From: Cristatella mucedo | Taxonomy: Eukaryota; Bryozoa; Phylactolaemata; Cristatellidae | Assembly (NCBI GenBank): GCA_009760855.2 | Contig: WPIO01000026.1 | Span: 4,384,501 to 4,448,500, forward strand | Length of the DNA stretch: 64,000 bases | Reading direction: 5' to 3' | In this document: positions 38,060 through 47,934 of the stretch, piece after piece | Numbering within the stretch: the first letter of the stretch is position 1 | Layout of the letters: each line of letters starts with the position of its first letter | Notes under the pieces: generated by a model | The model's database searches: none | Told to the model about the DNA's origin: nothing | Seen by the model: the letters and a program-made list of their open reading frames with translations, nothing else | Made by a program: the position numbers and the translations under genes

Positions 38060-39080
38060 TTATAACCGTAACCTGCACGACATTCTCGCACGGCTTTCGT
38101 ATTTTGCACTTGTTCCAATCCACCTTGTGTGCATGGATAAAGAGTAGCAAGTAGTGAGTGGCAGAAGTCTAAACCAGATCACAAACGTCTGGCATGACTA
38201 GCACTGAAGTGGCATCATCATCTGAAAAGTTCGTTTTGGCAACATTTTGGAGCCAAACAGTCAGATGTGAAAAATGAGTTAGGTAGGTATCTCGTTAAAG
38301 ATCATATTGGAACGGGACAGTTCTTGAGTTATCGGTGTTCATCATTGTTTGTATTAAGAGCCCAGACATGACTAAAGCAGCTTTTAGAGTGGAAAACCAT
38401 CAATGTAGACAGATAGTTATTGCAAAAATCAGTCACCCGAAAGCGGGAAATTCAAAGGGCTGGTCGAACTGTGAAGCAATTATTCAGAATAATGGAATAC
38501 TAATTTTAATGGTAATAACACTTTTGCGTAGTGCCCTCGGAGGATGCAACCTCTTTCTAGGCACTACATATGCTGTGGAAGAAGGCTAATACAATCGTTA
38601 GTGGTAACAAGCGAAACATTAACAAGCATACCACCCTAGGTTTTGAGCATCCGGAAAAGCTTAGTAATGAGCTTCTGAGCCTTCGATGTCTGTCCTTACA
38701 TTAATATCCGGCGAAGTAAATGGAGAACCTTTGTTCCTGCCTTTATATTTCTAAATACTGAACTTACGGATGAAGGAAATATTATATTGTTGTTCAGGGT
38801 GAACCAGTCCAAAGGATAAAAATTCGAACGCGATCGTACTGCGATCTGTCAAAAGTAAACAAGTACACCCATCTAAGAAGCAATGTGTGTATCGCGCAGC
38901 ATTCGAGACGGTGAGCAACTCGGGGTCGAACGTTGGGTTATCTTAGTTCAATGTTATTCGTAGGATACAGCATCCGATACACATTTAGCACCTCGGCAAT
39001 GACCGAGTCGGAAGTCTAGCTACATTGCTGCTGGTTTAGAACCTCCAGCACAACTCTTATAACTCAGCTGCTGCCTTTTA
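38060..39080. other. Spacer between LINE copies, mostly unexplained
   Basis: About 1 kb of moderate GC content with no convincing gene. A degraded Y 3' end on the minus strand is recognisable at about 38,515-38,575 (TAGTGCCCTCGGAGGATGC, CTTTCTAGGCACTACATATGC). The rest could be another mobile-element remnant. Confidence 0.4.
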
Positions 39081-39560
39081 ATAATAATAATAATAATAAT
39101 AATTCACTTGATAAAGCGCCCTCAGAGAACTCAATCTCTCTCTAGGCGCTTTACATTTGCTGTCAAGTGAAATGCAATTAAATGGTAAGTAAAATCATGC
39201 TTGAAAAACAAACGAGATGAATAATGTGGTTAGGGGTGACATGCACAGGGTCAGCATGCAAATGTGGTTAGTGGCGGCATGCACAGTGTCAGCACGCATA
39301 AGCACATCAAAGACGAATCACAGGGACCCACTAAATGCTGTCCTAAATAGGTGTGTTTTTAGGTTCCTTTTAAATGTGGTCAGGTCAGGGGATTTTTTGA
39401 CGCAGGTCGGGAGGGAGTTCCAGGCTTTGGGAGCATACGAGCTAAATGCACGGTCTCCAAAGGATTTAAGGTTTGTATGAGGTATTTCTAGACTGTTGGA
39501 TTCCGAGAAGCGGGTGGTACGATGCTTGGCCTGATGGGGTAGTATATCTTAGAAGACTTA
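39080..39560 (-). mobile_element. LINE family Y, 3' end, minus strand
   Basis: It starts (on its own strand) near 39,560 in the end of the reverse-transcriptase protein and ends with AAGCGCCTAGAGAGAGATTG and ATT repeats at 39,080-39,102. It abuts the N-terminal part of the outer acidic gene at about 39,565, and so separates it from its C-terminal part at 32.9 kb together with the other LINEs. Confidence 0.8.
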
Positions 39561-39569
39561 GGCGTGATT

Positions 39570-39690
39570 CCGCATACACGTTTGTAATGGTAATGATAAT
39601 CTAGATCATATGAGTATTTAATTTCTTCCTCATCTACAGAAGCAGGTTCATCTTATGCAGATGAATTAGATGCTCAAACGATTTCTTTAT
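39570..39690 (-). pseudogene. Acidic protein, N-terminal part, outer Polinton
   Basis: Minus-strand codons read DEPASVDEEEIKYSYDLDY and then a tyrosine-rich stretch. The acidic-then-tyrosine pattern matches the inner protein at 56.7-56.9 kb (DPEYNPEEEVDGSEYDND). It follows the outer polymerase gene exactly as the inner acidic gene follows the inner polymerase. Confidence 0.55.
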
Positions 39691-39779
39691 CAGAGATTAC
39701 CCATGCTATATAAATTTTCTTTGTTTTAATGAGAATTACTGTATTTACAGCTGTTGCAACTCCCTGCAGTTTCCTTAGT

Positions 39780-41186
39780 TCTGTAATGCCCGTAAGAATA
39801 ATGATAACGGCCACAGGCATTGGAATATATTGAAATGCTGATAGATATTGTTTATCATCATTTAAAGCTCTTTTATCTTTATATCTTACTAGACAATATT
39901 TAATGATTTTTGCTTTGTATTCTCAACTGATCACAGAATAAATTGTGTCTAGTTCTTGAACAAGTCAAATAATCAAAGTTGGGCAACGTCTTTTCAATTA
40001 CAGAACTAGTTAAACCTCCTGCTATCCTCGCATGAAAGTCCTCTTCTACTAAATTTCTTGTCTTGGTTACTTTCATGAAATATAACTTTGATCTTGGAAA
40101 AATGCATTCACTGAGTATCTGCATTGAATAATCTCCGTGATTTTCTGCCTACTTCTCACCTACTTCATCCTTAAATTTACCAACAACTTTGTTAGTTGGC
40201 TTTATAATCTCTTTTTGCCTAATAATCTGTCCAAACCTCCGAGCTTTCACGATAAGAATTGAAATCAAACGTATTGGGAAAACAAAGTGAAATTGGTATG
40301 CTCATTTTTATTGGAGATGCTCACTCCAAGAGAGTCCATGTCAGTACGTGGTAACCTAACTCTCACCCATTACTTATTATCTCACTGTAGTAAAATTCCT
40401 GAATTAATAAATTTGATATATTCAAGATTTCAAATCCAAGATAAATCGGCTTATTCAAAGTAATTACACTACTAGTAGACTCAACAAAAACAACGCGGCC
40501 ATCCAAGACTTTTCTCTCTAAAAACCTAGGGCTTCTATAACGTCTTTTTTTCAGAGACTCGTCTTCCTCTGACTCGTCATTGAAAATCTCAATGTTCCTT
40601 CTTCTCTTACGTCCTCTATTGTTTTACCAAAGAATAGATTGTTTAACAACCTATTTAAATTCTTTTCCAATTCATTCTTTTTTGGCATTTCTGAGATTTT
40701 TAGTTATCAATGTAGCTTTCCAATCAATTAGTCTAAATGCTTTGTATTACAGTGAATCTTTTTATGTTCATAAGCAAGTTGCAGACAGTATTAAATATTT
40801 CGATAGTGTATAACATAGCATTCCTTTGGCAAAAGATCAAGAACTAACAGCTTCGATGGTCTATCCCCTCGACCAAACTTAGATTGATGCTCTTTAGTGG
40901 TTTTACGAGCACATGGCAATTATGGATAATCAGATAATTTCCCTTGAAATTCTTTTAGGCACTCAAAAATGGATAACTTCTAAAATGTATCCTTTTTATA
41001 AACACGGCTAAGATGACGCATTACAGCTTTAGCAGTACACTTTTCTACCGTACTCTTTGGAGTAAACCAAAATTCCCTTACTGGCAACTATTTTTTTATT
41101 GCCCGTTCATAAAGATTTGTAGAGTCCAGTTAAACCAAACAGGATTTCTCTTTTTCAGCGTCAAATCCGGGCCGATGCTCATTATT
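39780..41186 (-). pseudogene. Protein-primed family B DNA polymerase, second half, outer Polinton
   Basis: It begins at the insertion site of the inner element. Polymerase motif A region: LDSTNLYERAI near 41,120-41,090. Then CYVIHYRNI near 40,835, NNLFFGKTIEDVR near 40,630 (motif B region), NKPIYLGFEILNIS near 40,455, and motif C as TDMDSLGVSI near 40,345-40,320, with both aspartates and a serine intact. A C-terminal palm/thumb stretch NKVVGKFKDEVGEK near 40,190 and LRIQSKNH before a TAA near 39,900 follow. Stops (TAA, TAG and TGA) and frameshifts make it non-functional. Collinearity with 57.15-58.7 kb confirms that it is the same gene type as the inner polymerase. Confidence 0.85.
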
Positions 41187-41356
41187 AGCATTATATTTTT
41201 GAACGTTATGTAGCCTAGGGCTCGATCATCGCACATTAACAAGCTCACTCCGTTCACTTGTCTCGTGCTCGCTCAAGTCGCTAGTCTACATAAAATTCAA
41301 AAACATACTACTCTATGTTGTACTTACCAAACTTACTAAACTATAGTAAAAAATTT
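41187..41356 (+). repeat. Left terminal inverted repeat, inner Polinton
   Basis: It matches the reverse complement of 61,382-61,553 with scattered differences; shared blocks include CCTAGGGCTCGA, ACAAGCTCACT, CTTGTCTCGTG, CTAGTCT and CCAAACTTA. An imperfect palindrome lies at 41,210-41,289: GTAG...CTAG pairs with CTAG...CTAC, and GCAC...ACAAG pairs with CTTGT...GTGC. This GC-rich core is unusual in an AT-rich element and is conserved in both ends. Confidence 0.85.
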
Positions 41357-41542
41357 TTTATAAATGGTAAAACAATAGCCTACTCTACTACTATACCAAA
41401 AAACTTAGTTTATTTATTATAGTAAAACATTTTATTTTTCCAAGAAAACTTAACATTTACATAGGAAAGTGGCCGATCTAAGAAAAAACTATGTTATCAA
41501 AAGATATGATGAGATCATGCAATATAATATTAAAGTTAGGAT

Positions 41543-41866
41543 GTGTCTAACAAATTTAAAAAAATAAGATATATAATCAAAGTTATAGAAATAGTAATAG
41601 CATTAGGAGTAACAATCTCTAGTACTTGTATTCGATCATTTCCAGATATAACTCACGTAGTCTCTTTCTTTTCAGCACTAACAGCAATGATGGTAGCAGT
41701 TGATGGTGTTCTAGCAGAAATCGACAAGCGTAAAAGATCTACTTTAGAATCACTTTCAAAATTTATTTCCATGATAACACATGCTTTATCTGATGAAATA
41801 ATTACAAAGGCAGAAGTTGAAGATAGTAGAGCAGAACGCTCACAAAGACAAGTTACTCCTGTTTAG
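41543..41866 (+). CDS. Small putative membrane protein next to left end
   Basis: A 107-residue frame with no internal stop, the only sizeable unbroken gene candidate on the plus strand of the inner element. Two hydrophobic segments (about residues 10-28, IIKVIEIVIALGVTISS, and about 39-54, VVSFFSALTAMMVAVDG) are separated by a short loop, then a charged tail (EIDKRKRSTLESLSKF...). It ends with TAG and overlaps the end of the convergent integrase gene by about 14 bases. I recognise no family. It could be a short membrane or virion protein of the element, or a chance survival. Confidence 0.5.
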   Translation: MSNKFKKIRYIIKVIEIVIALGVTISSTCIRSFPDITHVVSFFSALTAMMVAVDGVLAEIDKRKRSTLESLSKFISMITHALSDEIITKAEVEDSRAERSQRQVTPV

Positions 41867-42730
41867 TTACTTGTAGTTCTTCTCTAACAAAACTCGTTAA
41901 AACATCATTGACCCATTAACATACAGGTAGGTCTTTCATTACCTCTATTCTAACAATAATATGTTTACGTAAACTTTATGTCGGATCTGTAGCTTTTCTT
42001 CTCTTTTCATCTTCTCCTTCACCTGGTTCTAGTAAATATCTGACAGTTGTCCCAAGTTCTAATAATTTTTCTTGTTCCCCTAACTCTCTATGATATTTTA
42101 GTTTATTTAGTTGTACGATTTCTTTTGTATTGCTTTAGCAGGTTCTTCACCAAATGCGCTTGTACTGTTATTATTTAGTTAATCAATAGTCTTTGGTAAA
42201 TTTTCAATCCATTCTTTTTTTCTAACATAATTTCCTTTATTAACACATTCTAATTCCTTTTCATATTGCCCAATAAAGGCTCTTTCTTCTATTGTTTGAT
42301 TCATTCTTTCAACCAATACGACACTCTTTTTACTAGTAGCTTCTATCACAAGCGTTTCGTTTCTTTTTGTTTCTTTCTTAAACTCTCCTTTGAACTCTGT
42401 TCCGAGATCTACTGTTATCTTCTTCGGCCATTTTTAAAGACCTTTTGTATAAATGTCTATTATTGCGTATTTCACTTCTGCAGGAGACCTTGTTTTAAGT
42501 GGCCTTGAATCTTTACATCTACTGGCAACATAAATAACACCCAAAGCATATTTGTATTCGGAATCATTTGGCATATACAAAATGTCTGCTTGATGATTTT
42601 CGTTTGGTGCAACTAAATCAAAGAAACGTTTTGGAATTTCCTTTGGTCTTGTTTGAATACTTGGCTTATATCAGAATCAGGATCGAATTGTCCTTCTCTG
42701 TTTCTTTCTTTTAGAGTTAAAAATGGCATT
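41853..42730 (-). pseudogene. Retroviral-type (DDE) integrase, Polinton class
   Basis: Minus strand from ATG 42,730. After a shift in the N-terminal part, the catalytic core reads ADILYMPNDSEYKYALGV (first Asp), KWPKKITVDLGTEFKG (second Asp) and VVLVERMNQTIEERAF (Glu). The C-terminus has RKATDPT and SFVREELQVTKQE, the chromo-like tail region typical of Polinton integrases. Role: inserts the element's linear DNA into the host genome. Internal TAA codons (before KWPKK, after KTID, after DPT and others) and a shift near the middle disable it. The second Asp to Glu spacing is 32 residues, slightly shorter than the usual 35. The gene ends at 41,853 and overlaps the convergent small plus-strand gene. 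Confidence 0.88.
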
Positions 42731-43743
42731 CTATGAAAATGGAAAACATTTTGTAAGACTTGTAAATCATTTTGTGAACTTGATTATCTAGATTCAATCA
42801 CCCTATTTGTGAAAAGATTAAACGAAGACCAAAGTTAAAATATGAGATGTGCTGTGACATTAGTGATCTAGATAATACTGAAACAGAAAATTTAACTACC
42901 TCCTTAGTTCTGTCTAGGCTTGATTATTGCAATTCCTCATTGGCTGGGCTGCCAGAGAAAGCCATCAGGCCACTGCAGCAGACTATGAATATGGCTGCAA
43001 GGCTAGTCTTCAAGTCCCAGCGGTTTGAGCGCGTGTCTCCATTGCTGGAAGAGCTAGGATGGTTGCCGGTTAAGCAAAGGATACAGAGCAAAGTTCTTAC
43101 GCTGACCCACAAGGCCCGCCACGGCTTGGCTCCTTCGTACCTAGCTGAACTGCTGCATCAGTTTCAGCCTGTTCGCGCCCTCAGGTCCTGTGTGGACAAT
43201 AAATTAGCTGTCCCATTCCTCCGCTTAAAGACCGTTGGCAACAGAAGCTTTAGCTCTGCAGGTCCTAGACTGTGGAGCTTGCTTCCACAATTCTTACGCA
43301 ACGACAACTACTCTCCTACTGCCGACTACGGCACATCCTTTCCAGTGGTCCTGAGCTGCTACTTCCATGCTACTCACTGCCTTAACTGCTCTCCTGACTC
43401 TGCTATGCTTCCCACTTTCTGTTTGTTGCGTGAGACGAAGTCTGTTGGGTACCGAATGCGTACCGAAAGCTGCTTGGGCTGTGAGTGAGCTATACAAAGC
43501 TCTCCTGCGTAACACCCACGTGGTCTTTATGACTTTGTGGAGTCACAGACGGAGGTACATACATACATACATACAATTTGATTATGGCATTCCACGAAGC
43601 AATAAAATAATATCTTGTGCAGATTATTATTATTCTACTACAAAGTATTCTAAGGAAAAACCAAGTAAACTAAACTGTTTTGCAAGAAAGCATTTCAAAA
43701 AAATGCTCAGAATTACTTTGCATTCATTATTGTTTATGTCATG
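42720..43743 (+). pseudogene. Possible Cys-rich protein, split by LINE X
   Basis: Plus-strand pieces CKTCKSFCELDYLD (near 42,765-42,800) and CEKIKRRPKLKYEMCCDISD (near 42,815-42,875) lie left of the LINE. ADYYYSTTKYSKEKPSKLNC (near 43,620-43,680) lies right of it and continues to a TGA at about 43,741. Cys-x2-Cys spacing suggests metal binding. It overlaps the start of the integrase gene on the other strand, so part of it may be an antisense shadow. Confidence 0.3.
42893..43574 (+). mobile_element. LINE family X, 5'-truncated, in inner Polinton
   Basis: It encodes the last part of the X protein (SRLDYCNSSLAGLPEKAI, ELGWLPVKQRIQSKVL, FSSAGPRLW) and ends with GGAGGTACATACATACATAC. It creates a hybrid frame (42,847-43,488) in which Polinton codons MCCDISDLDNTETENL run straight into LINE codons. 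Confidence 0.9.
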
Positions 43744-43811
43744 AAGCTATTTGTGTTATTGCAAGATTGTTTCCATTTGTAAAATCTAAACATAAAGCAA
43801 CAAAATTAAAA

Positions 43812-44911
43812 TTAATTATTATTTTGATGTTTCATTTGTATTTCTAACTTGAGTATATAACTAACTAAGAAATTTACCCTTAGATTTCCAAGATTACCAT
43901 CAAAATAGTAATCAGTGGGAATTCTAGTGTAGTATGCGTAGTACTTAAAATCTGTTCCTGTTGAAACAGTATTTATGGCACCTATTTCTCCCGATACAAC
44001 AGAAACATCTGTACTTGGTCTTAGGAATACACGATTAGATGAATCAACTACCATCATGTTTAATAATGTCAATGCTGGAGCATTCTTGTTTTGCCAAGAA
44101 TAAGCAACAGACGTATTTATAATAGAGCTCCTAGATCTAGGATTTAATGATAAAGGAATTACTTTTGTTATTTTTTTATTGCTTTGTCAACATACGATTT
44201 AGTTGAACTATCTGAAGGATAGAAGGGATTTGCATCATGAACTATTGAGTTATAATTCATATTTACATTGGTATTTGAAGAATAATCTTTTAGCATTAGA
44301 TCTAGTTTTAATCTACCATAACTAACGCAAAAATCATGAGAGGATCAGTATTTGTAGTAGTACTTGAATTCCAATAAGTAGAAGTAACAGCAAATCCATT
44401 CATATTTGGATCTCCTGTCATTATATCACCCGATTTATTAACATAATTGCTTAACTGACTAACATAAACAGCATCTGTTGGATTAACTCCTGGAACAAGA
44501 TTAATAGCAGGTCGAACTAGAAAATGTATTGATCCCTTATCAGTTACCATAAAATTAGAATCTGCATTAAACTTTGTGGCAGCATCGGAAGGATTAACCG
44601 GATCACTGAAGTTAATAATTATATTTCCATTTGCATCAAGATCTGACAGCAGATAACCATTCATTTTCTTAACATAACCGCTAAGATCTACTCTGTGATC
44701 AATCTATATATTCGTGGATTAAAACTTTTGTTCTATCTAATACTTCTTTTACAGCTGGTATTATTATAACAAATCTATCAGGATCTTCTTCTTGCACTAG
44801 TTGAATTAATGATCTTTTTACATAATACTTTATATCCTAGCCTTTTCCTTTTTTATTAATAAATCTTCAATTTTTGCTTATAATATCAAACTCAAATTCA
44901 AAGTACTTCAT
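43812..44911 (-). pseudogene. Fibre-like protein with tail-fibre-type repeats, inner Polinton
   Basis: From ATG 44,911 (MKYFEFEFDIISKN) through a helical region (VKRSLIQLVQEEDPDRF, then FVIIIPAVKEVLDRTK) to a repeated module. The module reads DPVNPSDAATKFNADSNF, VNPTDAVYVSQLSNYV, GDIMTGDPNMNGFAV, and later YPSDSSTKSYVDKAI. PxDAxxK/YVD units with a DxNMNG segment are the hallmark of phage-like tail-fibre shafts. The C-terminal part (VYLRP-type beta strands, 44,072-43,812) would be the receptor-binding end, by analogy. Stops: a TGA and a TAG near the start. Frameshifts lie at a T-run near 44,315 and an A-run near 44,185. Likely role: capsid fibre. Confidence 0.6.
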
Positions 44912-44919
44912 ATTTTTAT

Positions 44920-45459
44920 TTAATAACATAAAAGTGGGCTTCTGATAGGAATTTCGAATTCGTAATTAGTTGGTACTCTAACATTACCTGTAGCTAAATA
45001 ATAATTTAATGGTACTTCTTCACAGTTTAGTCCATGGACACAAATTTCAAATTCAGAATGTTAACAGTCACTTAGTTTTAAAACATGCAAAACTAATAGA
45101 CATATCGCATGATACTGTTTAGGTATAAAATCTGTAATAATATTGCTACTCCGAAAGCATTTTATTTCTACTAATGGGTGAACTACCATCTCGTGAATAT
45201 CTATATACACCATCACTAGTAAAACAATCATTGGCGCTTTCAAGTTTTAAATCAAGCTTCATTTCTAAACACTTAGCAGCAATGGGTTCAAATACTTTAC
45301 CAAATAGCTTTGGCGGATATTTCATATTAGAGTTATTAGCAATAAATATTTTTAGTTTTCCCTTAGCAATTATATCAATATAACTTCGGTTTGATCACCA
45401 AATACCATATCATGACCAAGAACTGAGTAAACTTCTGATCCACCAAAATTAAATGACAT
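44920..45459 (-). pseudogene. Unrecognised protein next to the capsid gene
   Basis: It starts at ATG 45,459 (MSFNFGGSEVYSVLGHDM), overlapping the end of the capsid gene region. It continues with KGKLKIFIANNSNMKYPPK, an acidic/charged middle (LEMKLDLKLESANDCF) and EFEICVHGLNCEEVPLNYYL before TAA at 44,920. Alternating hydrophobic residues suggest beta structure. Its place between capsid and fibre genes makes a minor capsid or penton-type protein possible; nothing proves it. It contains two shifts and several in-frame stops. Confidence 0.4.
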
Positions 45460-45467
45460 ATTTTTTT

Positions 45468-47120
45468 TCATTCATGACAACTTTGCACAAAATCAATTCT
45501 TGTCATTAAATTCTGGTTTTTTATTTTGTGAATGTCAGTTCCATCATAAAGAAATGTTCTTTTCTTGCAAGTAAAATTTGATCCATTGCCATTAGAAGTT
45601 AGTTCAGCTGTGTTCTCACAAATATTTAAGTAATGAACAATAACAGTTGTAGCTGGAATAAGAGCAACCGCAGGAGGACTAACAACAGCTGCAGCAGCTG
45701 CAGGGATTAGATTATTGAATTTAATATTTACTTCAAGTTTAGAAGTAATTCTTAATTATTCATCGTTGTATTTTAAGTCAATCGCATGAATTGGATATAG
45801 TGATAACCATTCAGGAAAAGTAAAACCAACTAGTTCAGTAAATTCATTTAATCCAGGATATTTTTTTCTAAACTAAGTAAATTCTAGATATTCGGTTGAG
45901 CACTTACTATATCTTAGATAACTGCTTCTAGCAACAGCTGGATATTGTTTTGAGCCATTAGCAAGCATAGTTACATTTGTAATTTCGCAGTTGTTATACT
46001 TACATAGATTTCCAGTATAATCATTGTACTTATTTTAATTTTGTGGAACTACAATTAACCATTTAACTTGATCAATAGTATTCTGCACATATAATGCTCT
46101 AGTATATTGTAATCCTTGATTGAAATTAGTAAGCGTCATATTTTCATAACGTCTAACTCAGTAGTTAAGTTTAATTTTCCTTTATCTTTCACTTGATATA
46201 TCTGCAAGAGCTCTTTGAATACTTTCTTTAGGAGAAATACATGAAACCATTAGTCTCATTTTGGACATGGCAATTCTAAATGCATTCCATTGATCATCAG
46301 TAGCATTTTGTGCTGTACCTCTAGTTTGAATTATATTTGCATTAGCGTCTGCTCCTGATACACCTGTCATTATAGCATCACAATCAAATCCACCAACTCT
46401 TGTGATTTCAAGTGTAAATGGAACATTTTAGATAATTTTTTTCATATCTGCACAAAATTCTGATAAGCTTGAAAGTGAAAGTGAAATACTAAATGTGCCT
46501 TGATTATCAGCTAAAGCATACGAAATTCTTCTTCTGTATACAAAACCATTGTTGGTAGTAGTTGCTAAAGATGCGGGCGGACTTAGGTAAGGATATCTTA
46601 GAGGACTGATAGCATTGCCACCATTTTTATCAATAGTAGGATTAAAATCATCCATCGCATTTGCCTCAACTTTTTTCCATCCAGTTGCAGGTCCTTCTGT
46701 TCGGTTGTAGTCATTTGGATAAGTAAGTAGACCCATAGGTGTTGAAACTGTTCCAGGTCCTTGCTGCAAGTAAAGGCTTTATATTTCCTCTGCATCAAGT
46801 CTGATTCTCATTGAACTGAACATCCACACACCTGCATTGTTAACATGACCAGCGGCAAGATTTCTATTTGGTAGACCAAAAGCACCACCAGCAAACGTTT
46901 GAACTTGTAGTTGCCCTTCAAGAAGTAGGTAAGCATCTGGCAATACTTAACACATTTATTGCTCACCAGGAACATTAAATGTTACTAGTTTATAAGCAAT
47001 GCTATCAGTCTCATTTTCATTTGTCTGAAAGAATTCTCTGTATTGATAGTCTTTAATTGTTTAAGTAGGATAACTTGGGTCACCTAATTCAAGTAATGAT
47101 TCCATATGAGCACTAGCCAT
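45468..47120 (-). pseudogene. Candidate double-jelly-roll major capsid protein
   Basis: From ATG 47,120 (MASAHMESLLELGDPSY) to TGA at 45,468, 550 codons stay in one frame without any insertion or deletion, yet hold eight TAA, one TAG and one TGA. The layout resembles the capsid protein of Polinton-like viruses. An N-terminal strand region has VLPDAYLLLEGQLQV. Then FSSMRIRLDAEEI and MGLLTYPNDYNRT precede a jelly-roll end FSISLSLSSLSEFCADM. A second half has VRRYENMTLTN, an RALYVQNTIDQVKWLIVV strand and PIHAIDLKYNDE. A low-complexity alanine/valine loop (IPAAAAAVVSPP) and ATTVIVHYLNI follow near the end. Length fits the family. The assignment rests on overall pattern, gene position and size, not on a search. 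Immediate neighbours are candidate virion genes. Confidence 0.65.
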
Positions 47121-47326
47121 TTTGTCTCTATATAAAAAGATAAAAATGTATCTTCTACTCTGAATTTTATAAAACTGCCCCATTATTTGTTATGTATACA
47201 CCATACCCATTGGGGCTTGTTCGTTCAGGAGTAATAGATTTTCTTTAATAACCTTCTCTATCTCTTTGTTCGCTTTTGGATCATTCTCTTTAAGTGTTTC
47301 TGAATAATCTTCTACTTACTCTTCTT

Positions 47327-47715
47327 TCATTTTATATCTATGTTTCTTTTTTTTCTTTCTTTTTTTTCTAGCGTAGCTCTTTTGACTTCAATGTCCTCCT
47401 TTATCTTTCTATCATAATCTTCTTTTTTATGTTTTTCTAACTCATGTTTTAGTTCTTTTTTCCATCTTTCTTCATCAAATTTATCATCTAGTTCTCTATG
47501 TTTTATTAGCATATTCGTGGTCAACTTTCTCTTTCTTAGTTTGTAATTCAATTCTTGCTTTATGCATTTCAATTCCTTTATTAGCAATATTCAAATTACT
47601 AAGGCCCGTTAGTATAGTTAATACTGCTGCTGCTTTTCCAATGCTATCAATAACTTTATCAAGAACACCAGATCCATGGAAATGTTCTCATTTTTTTCTC
47701 CCATGACCAATTCTA
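47327..47715 (-). pseudogene. Hydrophobic plus coiled-coil protein
   Basis: The N-terminal part (47,690-47,510) reads GSGVLDKVIDSIGKAAAVLT then a helix GIEMHKARIELQTKKEKVD. A frameshift leads to a highly charged helix (DEERWKKELKHELEKHKKED, ending at TGA 47,327). The short amphipathic/hydrophobic segment and long coiled coil suggest a minor virion or membrane-active protein. It lies upstream of the capsid gene on the same strand. Confidence 0.45.
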
Positions 47716-47934
47716 GCATACCTTAGCTTCGCTCTACATATTATCTTGATATTTCTATTGTAACAATAACATCTGAAACAATTTTAAATGATTTCCATTT
47801 GATCTGTTAAACTAATTTTTGAAACCACTTATTCCATCTATATCTCCTCCCATTTGTAAATACCATATGTTAAAAAGATGAAGATAAACTTTTCTCCTGG
47901 ATCAATGAGATCAACATCAAGAATATATAATGAA

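Larger units (their letters stand above)
32967..38060 (-). mobile_element. LINE family Y, minus strand, split by two X insertions
   Basis: Three pieces in correct order on the minus strand: about 38,060-37,615 (end of the coding part, with LTFRSLHSMAPAYLSDILPH), 34,113-34,051 (middle of the 3' UTR) and 33,050-32,967 (3' end plus ATT repeats). The intact order is visible in the copy at 39.56-39.08 kb. The gaps are filled exactly by X copies at 34,125-37,613 and 33,051-34,050. So X inserted twice, or was duplicated, inside this Y copy. Confidence 0.75.

Noticed and set aside
39780-41186. A third, independent polymerase gene
   Set aside because: It starts exactly where the first half at 61,554-63,775 stops and contains only downstream motifs, so it is the second half of the outer gene.
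45468-47120. Ciliate-like genetic code (TAA/TAG read as glutamine) in the Polinton
   Set aside because: Attractive for the capsid-candidate gene, but TAA/TAG fall on Walker A Ser/Thr and the motif C serine position. Comparison of the two polymerase copies shows stops opposite Leu, Glu, Asn, Tyr, Ser, Phe and Gln. CAA and CAG are also used freely.
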